Source: Candidatus Omnitrophica bacterium 4484_49 (GTDB lineage Bacteria > Omnitrophota > Gorgyraeia > Kaelpiales > Kaelpiaceae). From it: a DNA stretch of 11,207 bases. The first letter of the stretch is position 1, and each line of letters starts with the position of its first letter. Positions 5,779-11,207 of this stretch are shown here, one piece after another. The notes beneath the pieces are model-generated. The model made no database searches, had not been told where the DNA came from, and saw nothing but the letters and a program-made list of their open reading frames with translations. The translations under genes and the position numbers were made by a program. The stretch covers positions 1 through 11,207 of the forward strand of contig NATI01000018.1 of the NCBI GenBank assembly GCA_002085265.1. The letters are read 5' to 3'.

Positions 5779-7071
5779 ATGCTGGATATTAAAGATAGAA
5801 TAATAAATAAGAAAGCGACAATCGCAGTTGTCGGCCTGGGATATGTAGGATTGCCTCTGGCTGTTGAGTTCGCTAAACAGGGATTTAAAGTTCTGGGGGT
5901 GGAGATAGATGATAGAAAAGTGGCAAGCCTTAACAGGGGGAATTCTTATATTTTGGATGTAGAGAGAGAGGATTTAAGAGAGGTGATTAACTCTGCTCGT
6001 CTTGTCCCTACAACTGATTATTCTAAATTGAAAAAAGCAGATGCAATAATTATCTGTGTCCCTACGCCTTTAAGAAAAACTGGAGAGCCAGACCTTTCTT
6101 TTGTATTGTCTGCGGTTTCGGAAATTAAAAATTATTTCAATAGAGGGAAGGCTGTAATTTTAGAGAGTACCACCTATCCTGGTACTACCGAGGAGATTAT
6201 ACTCCCGTTGTTGGAGAAGAAAGGGTTTAAGGCTGGAAAGGATTTTTACCTTGCATTTTCTCCTGAACGCGTTGACCCTGGTAATGTCCGATTTAAAACC
6301 AGGGACATTCCCAAAATTATAGGGGGGGTTACAAAAAAATGTGCTCAAATCGCGGGACTTCTTTATAAACAGATAGTTGAAAAAGTAATATTTGTATCTT
6401 CTCCCCGAGTGGCGGAAATGGTTAAACTTCTGGAAAACTCTTTCCGTAGTGTAAACATCGCCCTGGCAAATGAGACTGCACTTATATGCAATAGATTGGG
6501 CATAGATGTCTGGGAGGTGATTTCCGCTGCCAGCACCAAGCCATTTGGCTTTATGCCTTTCTATCCTGGTCCTGGTATTGGAGGACATTGTATACCCACT
6601 GATCCCATGTATCTGGTATGGAAGGCGAGATTATCAGGGTATGAACCCCGGTTGATAAAAACCGCCCAGGAGATAAATTCTTACATGCCGCATTATGTAA
6701 TAGACAAAGTTATTTCTGCTCTTAATCTCAGAAAGAAGACAGTCAAGGGAGCAAAAGTTTTAGTTGTAGGTATTACCTATAAGCCTGATGTCAATGACCT
6801 CAGGGAATCTCCTGCTCTGGAGATAATGGAGGAACTGTTAAATAAGGGAGCAAACCTCAGTTACTTTGACCCCTATATCCCAGAACTGAAATTTGGTAAC
6901 AGGAAATTCAAATCCTTAAAATTGAATTCTGTTAGGGTAAAGGATTTTGATTGTGTGCTGATTGTAACCAATCACAGCAGGATTGATTATTCCGTATTTA
7001 AAAATTGCAAACTTATTATAGATACCAGAAATGCTATTCCCTGGAAGGGGAAAAATCTGGAGAAGATATAA
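5779..7071 (+). CDS. UDP-N-acetylhexosamine 6-dehydrogenase (WbpA/WecC type)
   Basis: A 430-residue nucleotide-sugar 6-dehydrogenase, which oxidises C6 of the UDP-sugar to a carboxylate with two NAD+. The Rossmann motif is GLGYVG (19-24). CVPTPL, ESTTYPGTT and FSPERVDPG (160-168) follow, the central helix has EMVKLLENSFRSVNIALANE, and the catalytic cysteine sits in GGHCIPTDP (Cys271). That GGHCIP form, rather than GGSCFPKD, points to the UDP-GlcNAc/ManNAc branch (WbpA, WecC, TviB) and not to UDP-glucose dehydrogenase. The C-terminal domain has GITYKPDVNDLRESPALEI. The ATG at 5779 is preferred over an upstream TTG lying inside the -10 box. It is the first gene of the glycan operon, and its stop is directly followed by the next ATG. 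Exact substrate inferred. Confidence 0.9.
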   Translation: MLDIKDRIINKKATIAVVGLGYVGLPLAVEFAKQGFKVLGVEIDDRKVASLNRGNSYILDVEREDLREVINSARLVPTTDYSKLKKADAIIICVPTPLRKTGEPDLSFVLSAVSEIKNYFNRGKAVILESTTYPGTTEEIILPLLEKKGFKAGKDFYLAFSPERVDPGNVRFKTRDIPKIIGGVTKKCAQIAGLLYKQIVEKVIFVSSPRVAEMVKLLENSFRSVNIALANETALICNRLGIDVWEVISAASTKPFGFMPFYPGPGIGGHCIPTDPMYLVWKARLSGYEPRLIKTAQEINSYMPHYVIDKVISALNLRKKTVKGAKVLVVGITYKPDVNDLRESPALEIMEELLNKGANLSYFDPYIPELKFGNRKFKSLKLNSVRVKDFDCVLIVTNHSRIDYSVFKNCKLIIDTRNAIPWKGKNLEKI

Positions 7072-8025
7072 ATGGCTTACTGGATTGTTACTGGAGGGGC
7101 AGGATTTATCGGTTCTCATATTGTGGAAACTCTTCTCCATCAGGGAGAGAAAGTAAAGGTCATAGATAATTTTTCTACTGGAAAGAAAGAAAATCTTCAA
7201 TTTTCTCAACAGACAGTTAAAGGGGAGTTGGAAATTGTAGAGGCTGATATCAGGGACCTGAATGTTTTGAGGAGAGAATTCAAGTATGCTGATTATGTCC
7301 TCCATCAGGCGGCGTTGAGGTCGGTTCCCAAATCCTATCATAATCCTTTAGAATATGATGAGGTAAATGTCAGAGGGACATTAAATGTCCTTTTAGCCGC
7401 CAGGGAATGCGGAGTTAAAAGGGTAGTTTACGCTTCATCCAGTTCAGTATATGGAGAAAGGAAAGACCTTCCGGAGAAAGAGAATGATTTGCCTAATCCT
7501 GTCTCTATTTATGCTGCCAGTAAATTGAATGGTGAATACTACTGTAATGTATTTAATCATCTCTATGGTCTGGAGACAGTTATCCTTCGTTATTTTAATG
7601 TATTTGGCCCTCGCCAGTCACTGGAGAATAAGTATGCGGTGGTAATACCCAAATTCATCGTCTGTTTCCTGAAGGGGGAGAATCCTCCCATTTATGGAGA
7701 CGGTTACCAGAGTAGAGATTTTACATACATAAAAAATGTGGTTAAGGCAAATATACTTTCGGTTTTGAAGCCAGAAGCAAAAGGGCAAGTATTTAACATT
7801 GCTAATGGGAAGGCTCATACTGTGCTTGAAATTTACGAATTTATAAAGAATTATTTTGGGCGTGATTTGGAGCCAAAGTTCGAACCGCCCCGCCCTGGGG
7901 ATGTCAGACATACACTGGGAGATATATCCCGGGCAAGAGAAATACTCGGATATGTGCCGGAGGTTGATTTCCAGCAGGGAATGCTTTTGACCATTAAGTG
8001 GTTTCAGGAGAGTTTTGAACTATGA
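7072..8025 (+). CDS. NAD-dependent UDP-N-acetylglucosamine 4-epimerase-like protein (WbpP type)
   Basis: A 317-residue extended short-chain dehydrogenase. The NAD motif is GGAGFIG (8-14). The catalytic triad is visible as SSSSVYG (122-128) and YAASK (Tyr147, Lys151). The substrate region RYFNVFGPRQ and GDGYQSRDFTYIKNVVKA closely follow WbpP, as does the stretch HQAALRSVPKS. WbpP interconverts UDP-GlcNAc and UDP-GalNAc, or the corresponding uronic acids. With the dehydrogenase before it, this would supply UDP-GalNAc or UDP-GalNAcA for a surface glycan. The ATG follows the upstream TAA with no gap, so the two are translated together. Other extended SDR epimerases share these motifs, so the acetamido-sugar preference is inferred from similarity and context. 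Confidence 0.85.
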   Translation: MAYWIVTGGAGFIGSHIVETLLHQGEKVKVIDNFSTGKKENLQFSQQTVKGELEIVEADIRDLNVLRREFKYADYVLHQAALRSVPKSYHNPLEYDEVNVRGTLNVLLAARECGVKRVVYASSSSVYGERKDLPEKENDLPNPVSIYAASKLNGEYYCNVFNHLYGLETVILRYFNVFGPRQSLENKYAVVIPKFIVCFLKGENPPIYGDGYQSRDFTYIKNVVKANILSVLKPEAKGQVFNIANGKAHTVLEIYEFIKNYFGRDLEPKFEPPRPGDVRHTLGDISRAREILGYVPEVDFQQGMLLTIKWFQESFEL

Positions 8026-8035
8026 GGGGAGATAA

Positions 8036-8980
8036 ATGAAGCGGGCATTGGTAACAGGAGGGGCTGGATTTCTGGGTTCGCATCTGTGCGAGAGACTTTT
8101 GAAGGAAGAATACAGTGTGATATGTATAGATAATCTCATAACCGGAGCTGCCGAGAACATAAAGCACCTTTTTGAAAACCCTGATTTTACTTATATTCAA
8201 CAGGATGTGACCAAGTATATAGATATAGAAGGAGACCTCGACTGGGTGTTTCATTTTGCTTCACCGGCTTCTCCTATTGATTATCTCAAATATCCAATTC
8301 AGACCTTGAAAGTTGGGGCTTTGGGAACTCATAATGCTCTGGGACTCGCCAAGGCTAAGAGGGCAAAATTTATGCTGGCTTCTACTTCCGAGGTTTATGG
8401 TGACCCTCAGGTTCATCCTCAACCAGAGGATTACTGGGGAAATGTCAACCCTATCGGTCCTCGAGGGGTATACGATGAGGCGAAAAGATTTGCAGAGGCA
8501 CTTACAATGGCTTATCATCGGGAGCACGATATTGATATTCGGATAGTTAGAATTTTCAATACATATGGACCCAGAATAAGAACGGACGACGGCAGGGTGA
8601 TACCGACTTTTGTTACTCAGGCGTTGAAAGGAGAAAACCTCACTGTGTTTGGTGACGGTTCTCAGACACGTTCTTTCTGTTATGTGGAGGATTTAATTGA
8701 CGGAGTTATGAAGTTAATGGAGGTGGAATACCATCTCCCGATGAATCTTGGTAATCCTCAGGAAGTGAGTGTTCTGGAATTAGCCCAGTTGGTTATAAAA
8801 CTTACCGGGAGTAAAAGCAAAATTAAATTTCTCCCTCTCCCCCAGGATGACCCCAAGGTGAGAAAGCCGGATATTACTCGAGCAAAAACACTGCTTCACT
8901 GGCAGCCCAGAGTAGAACTTAAAGATGGGCTTTTATTCACCATAGAATATTTTAAGCATAAACTGGAAATTGATAGCTAA
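8036..8980 (+). CDS. UDP-glucuronate decarboxylase family (UDP-xylose synthase type)
   Basis: A 314-residue extended SDR. The NAD motif is GGAGFLG (8-14). Family signatures are FASPASPIDYLKYPIQTLKVG (74-94), the active-site STSEVYGDP (116-124, with Glu119) and WGNVNPIGPR leading to YDEAKR (Tyr146, Lys150). RIFNTYGPR and GDGSQTRSFCYVEDLI follow. These are near-diagnostic for UDP-glucuronate decarboxylases, which oxidise C4, decarboxylate and reduce to UDP-xylose. The upstream dehydrogenase looks specific for N-acetylated sugars, so the substrate may instead be UDP-GlcNAcA, giving UDP-N-acetylxylosamine as known in Bacillus cereus. A GGGGAGA Shine-Dalgarno lies between the previous stop and this ATG (10-base gap). 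The last 11 bases overlap the flippase gene. Confidence 0.9.
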   Translation: MKRALVTGGAGFLGSHLCERLLKEEYSVICIDNLITGAAENIKHLFENPDFTYIQQDVTKYIDIEGDLDWVFHFASPASPIDYLKYPIQTLKVGALGTHNALGLAKAKRAKFMLASTSEVYGDPQVHPQPEDYWGNVNPIGPRGVYDEAKRFAEALTMAYHREHDIDIRIVRIFNTYGPRIRTDDGRVIPTFVTQALKGENLTVFGDGSQTRSFCYVEDLIDGVMKLMEVEYHLPMNLGNPQEVSVLELAQLVIKLTGSKSKIKFLPLPQDDPKVRKPDITRAKTLLHWQPRVELKDGLLFTIEYFKHKLEIDS

Positions 8981-10235
8981 ACTTATCAAGAATTTCCAAA
9001 ACCATGAGATTTATCGTCAGGGGAGTGTGTTGTTTTTGGCTACCGGCATAGGGAATGTCTTTAACATGCTTTATCACATTGTTATGGTTCGGAAACTTCC
9101 ACCAGAGGAATACGGAGTGTTAAATACCCTTTTCGCCTGCATCTTATTTTTTGCTCTTCCTACCGGGAATATCCAGATTACCTTGACCAAATTTATAGCC
9201 CGTTATCACGGTCTGGAATCCAAGTTTGCAATAAAAAAGATATTGAAAGGGATGTTTATAAGGATTTTCATTTTAGCCCTGGTTATAGGGGGAGTGACAG
9301 TCCTTTTGGCCCCCAGGATAGTAATATTTTTAAAATTACATGATATAAAGCCTGTTTTATACATGGCGGGAGTGGTATCAGCAAGTTTAATTATGCCTCT
9401 GCCTATGGCTGGACTCCATGGACTTCAAAAGTTTCTATCTCTGGGCTTAGCGCTTATCTCCACTCATTTCAGTAAGTTGATTCTGGCGATTGTATTTATC
9501 TATCTGGGGTGGGGAGTAAATGGAGCCTTAAATTCTGTAACGATTTCCAATCTGTTAGGGATAACAATAGCCTACCCTGTTCTGAGCAGAAGTTTAAAAG
9601 GGTTGAATTATGAAAATGAAAATATCCTGGAGGTAAATTTCAAGGATATATACCTTTATATTTTGCCTGTAAGTCTGTCTACTTTGACTTTCATGCTTCT
9701 TACGAATCTGGATGTGATACTGGTTAAACATTTTTTCCATCCTCTACAGGCGGGATATTATTCTATTGCTCAGGTAATTGGGAGAATTATTCTCTTCCTG
9801 CCTGTGGGAATCTGTATGGTGATGTTCCCCAAGGTTGCCTATTCTCAGGCGAGGAACGAAGACACATTGGAACACTTTAAGCATTCCATAATCTATATAA
9901 GTCTGCTGGTGATAGGAGGAAGTTTGTTTATATTTTCGTTTCCCACATTGGTATTAAAAATATTTACAGGTAAAATTTACATTCAATGTCTGCCGTTGAT
10001 AAAAAGATTTGCAATAAGTATGGGACTGTTTTCATTGAGTTTCAGTTTCCTCCTATATTATATATCTACCAGTCACTGGAGGTACATTTTCCCATTCCTG
10101 ATATTTCCTCCCCTGGAGGCAGTGATGATTTCTGTCTGGCATTCTACATTAACAGAAGTTCTGGATATTGTGATATTTCTGGCTTTTCTGCTTCTGATAG
10201 TTAATATTTTAATATTCAGAAGAGTTCATAAATAA
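8970..10235 (+). CDS. Polysaccharide flippase, Wzx/MATE-like membrane protein
   Basis: A 421-residue integral membrane protein with about 12 hydrophobic segments and short charged loops. The N-terminal RQGSVLFLATGIGNVFNMLY and VRKLPPEEYGVLNTL (40-54) are the typical start of MOP-superfamily polysaccharide transporters ('A-R-x-L-x-P-x-x-Y-G'). Mid-protein segments such as NLDVILVKHFF and AGYYSIAQVIGRIILFLP agree with this family. It would flip a lipid-linked glycan built from the sugars made by the three genes before it. The start is a TTG inside the end of the decarboxylase gene (11-base overlap) with a weak GGAA upstream. The next Met is residue 33, inside the first membrane segment, so the TTG is favoured. 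No Wzy polymerase or glycosyltransferase is in the window. The substrate is unknown. Confidence 0.85.
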   Translation: MIAKLIKNFQNHEIYRQGSVLFLATGIGNVFNMLYHIVMVRKLPPEEYGVLNTLFACILFFALPTGNIQITLTKFIARYHGLESKFAIKKILKGMFIRIFILALVIGGVTVLLAPRIVIFLKLHDIKPVLYMAGVVSASLIMPLPMAGLHGLQKFLSLGLALISTHFSKLILAIVFIYLGWGVNGALNSVTISNLLGITIAYPVLSRSLKGLNYENENILEVNFKDIYLYILPVSLSTLTFMLLTNLDVILVKHFFHPLQAGYYSIAQVIGRIILFLPVGICMVMFPKVAYSQARNEDTLEHFKHSIIYISLLVIGGSLFIFSFPTLVLKIFTGKIYIQCLPLIKRFAISMGLFSLSFSFLLYYISTSHWRYIFPFLIFPPLEAVMISVWHSTLTEVLDIVIFLAFLLLIVNILIFRRVHK

Positions 10236-10260
10236 TCCTTCTTTTGCCTGGAGAAAACCC

Positions 10261-10294
10261 TTGACGACAGTTTTTTAAGAGTTTAAGATATAAT
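10261..10294 (+). promoter_or_regulatory. Predicted promoter of the TM-helix channel-like gene
   Basis: TTGACG (10261-10266) is followed at 17 bases by TAAGAT (10284-10289). A perfect TATAAT overlaps at 10289-10294, but its distance to TTGACG is 22 bases. Either -10 gives a leader of roughly 23-28 bases with the strong Shine-Dalgarno. The promoter sits in the 88-base gap after the flippase, so this gene can be transcribed apart from the glycan operon. Confidence 0.55.
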
Positions 10295-10307
10295 TAAATT
10301 TTAAAAG

Positions 10308-10317
10308 AAAGGAGGTG
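10308..10317 (+). promoter_or_regulatory. Very strong Shine-Dalgarno of the channel-like gene
   Basis: AAAGGAGGTGA-type sequence, nearly the full complement of the 16S rRNA 3' end, lies 8 bases (from GGAGG) before the ATG at 10324. It is by far the strongest + strand ribosome site in the window. It contrasts with the upstream genes at 2638, 4897 and 5779, which have none. Confidence 0.8.
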
Positions 10318-10323
10318 AGGTGA

Positions 10324-11013
10324 ATGGACTGGAAGCAGATTTGGTGGGATCCAGTTAGCGGAGTTTTAAGTAGGGTGCTTAATTTTTTGCCCTATCTGTT
10401 AGGGGCACTGATTGTTTTAGTTGTAGGGTGGATAGTAGCCAAGTTGATTCAGAAACTGGCAACCAGGATATTTAAATGGCTTAGATTTGACACCATTTCT
10501 GATAAATCAGGACTGACAAATCTTCTTAAAAATGCCGGAATAAAATATACACTCTCTCAACTTATCGGAATTCTCCTATACTGGTTTGTGATGTTACTGG
10601 TATTTATATCCGCATTGAATGTGCTCAATTTGAATATCACAGCTCAGTTGCTGGATAAGATAATTTTCTATATTCCCAATGTAATTGCTGCTATTTTTGT
10701 ATTTGTGGTGGGACTTTATCTGGCTTCTTTTCTGGCTGGATTGGTAAAGACTGCTATGGGTGGAATTGGTGTTCAGGAGGCAAATTTTTTGGGTAATTTA
10801 ACTCGGGCAATTATAATATTATTTGCCTTGGTTATTTCTCTTCAGCAATTGAAGATTCAGGCGGGAATACTTTCGTTTGCCCTTAATATAATAATAGCCA
10901 GTTTGGGACTTGCTTTTGGTTTAGCATTCGGTCTGGGTGGAAAGGATATTGCCAGTAGGATGCTTGAGGAGTGGAGAAATAGATTAAGAAAGAAAGAAGA
11001 GATAACTCAGTAG
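10324..11013 (+). CDS. Conserved TM-helix repeat membrane protein, mechanosensitive-channel-like
   Basis: A 229-residue membrane protein. Two copies of the conserved TM-helix repeat are visible: LPYLLGALIVLVVGWIVAKL (about 22-41, followed by amphipathic KLATRIFKWL) and IPNVIAAIFVFVVGLYLASF. A further segment, ALNIIIASLGLAFGLAFGLGGKDIA, resembles the Gly/Ala-rich pore helix of MscS-type channels. The protein ends shortly after with the charged tail EEWRNRLRKKEE, so the soluble beta domain of true MscS is missing. This is normal for the TM-helix (PF05552-like) group, whose role is proposed as small-conductance mechanosensitive or stress-related membrane proteins. It stands alone, with its own promoter and a terminator behind it. 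Channel activity is inferred from family resemblance. Confidence 0.8.
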   Translation: MDWKQIWWDPVSGVLSRVLNFLPYLLGALIVLVVGWIVAKLIQKLATRIFKWLRFDTISDKSGLTNLLKNAGIKYTLSQLIGILLYWFVMLLVFISALNVLNLNITAQLLDKIIFYIPNVIAAIFVFVVGLYLASFLAGLVKTAMGGIGVQEANFLGNLTRAIIILFALVISLQQLKIQAGILSFALNIIIASLGLAFGLAFGLGGKDIASRMLEEWRNRLRKKEEITQ

Positions 11014-11040
11014 ATTACAAAATCAAATGATTCATATCTG

Positions 11041-11070
11041 CCCCGTTTCGTAAGAAACGGGGTATTTTAT
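11041..11070 (+). terminator. Rho-independent terminator
   Basis: A perfect 9-base stem CCCCGTTTC / GAAACGGGG (11041-11049 with 11054-11062) with a GTAA loop is followed by TATTTTAT. It lies 27 bases after the channel-like gene and ends two bases before the ATG of the next gene. The 3' arm contains the only G-rich element before that ATG. Confidence 0.85.
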
Positions 11071-11071
11071 A

Positions 11072-11207
11072 ATGAAGATTGCTTTTATCGGGAAAAGTGG
11101 GGCTGGTAAAAGTTGTTTATTTGAACTTATTACCAAAAATAGTGATTATCGTGAACTTCCTCAGGGTGGGAAATTAGCAGCAATTTCTGTTCCTGACGAA
11201 CGTCTTA
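11072..11207 (+). CDS. YchF-like GTPase, N-terminal part (partial)
   Basis: The frame is open from the ATG to the window end (45 codons). It starts MKIAFIGKSGAGKS, with P-loop GKSGAGKS at residues 7-14, then LFELITKN and GGKLAAISVPDERL. In Obg/YchF-family GTPases the P-loop is followed by 'TLFNALT', and a strand ending in 'V-x-V-P-D-x-R-L' comes about 30 residues later; both correspond here. YchF/OLA1 proteins bind ATP or GTP and associate with ribosomes. The usual Asn-Val-Gly-Lys-Ser P-loop (NVGKS) is here SGAGKS, so this is a divergent member or a related small P-loop protein. The start lies directly after the terminator hairpin, with no free Shine-Dalgarno. Confidence 0.65.
   Translation, partial: MKIAFIGKSGAGKSCLFELITKNSDYRELPQGGKLAAISVPDERL

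Noticed and set aside
6465..6482. Sigma-54-like -24/-12 element (TGGCAAATGAGACTGCAC)
   Set aside because: The distance between GG and GC is 11 instead of 10 bases and it lies inside a conserved coding region. I found no convincing sigma-54 promoter on a visual scan.
6160..6588. 142-residue minus-strand frame opposite the dehydrogenase gene
   Set aside because: It is a shadow of the well-conserved dehydrogenase core, with no promoter, ribosome site or motif.

Overview
The window is an AT-rich piece of a bacterial chromosome with tightly packed genes. It carries sigma-54, a Wzx-type flippase and nucleotide-sugar enzymes of surface-glycan type, so a Gram-negative-like anaerobe or candidate-phylum bacterium is plausible. 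Taxonomy cannot be fixed from the sequence alone. No rRNA, tRNA, CRISPR array, insertion sequence or phage gene was seen.

Region 1 (1-2557). The tail of a PilZ-like protein enters on the + strand and faces a minus-strand operon. That operon reads: LysW-like zinc-ribbon protein, rpoN (sigma-54), then a sigma-54 activator. The activator is broken into an AAA+ fragment and an out-of-frame Fis-type HTH fragment. The AAA+ lid with the usual sensor II segment is absent from both.

Region 2 (2558-5706). A short divergent promoter region leads to three + strand genes: a radical SAM protein with a C-terminal helix-hairpin-helix, a DHH/RecJ-like phosphoesterase, and a Cas4/RecB-like PD-(D/E)XK protein. 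The last keeps four putative Fe-S cysteines but seems to have lost key nuclease residues. Together they look like a nucleic-acid repair or processing module of unknown function, and this is the best candidate for something undescribed here.

Region 3 (5707-10235). A strong promoter precedes a four-gene glycan operon: a WbpA-type UDP-HexNAc 6-dehydrogenase, a WbpP-type 4-epimerase, a UDP-xylose-synthase-type decarboxylase and a Wzx-type flippase. The set would make modified nucleotide sugars and move a lipid-linked glycan across the membrane. No glycosyltransferase or polymerase lies in the window.

Region 4 (10236-11207). A membrane protein with conserved TM-helix repeats (mechanosensitive-channel-like) has its own promoter and a very strong Shine-Dalgarno. 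It is followed by an intrinsic terminator. The N-terminus of a YchF-like GTPase begins two bases after the terminator and runs off the end.

Several + strand starts (2638, 5779 and perhaps 4897) lie 6 to 8 bases after a -10-like box and lack a Shine-Dalgarno. This suggests leaderless or nearly leaderless transcripts.
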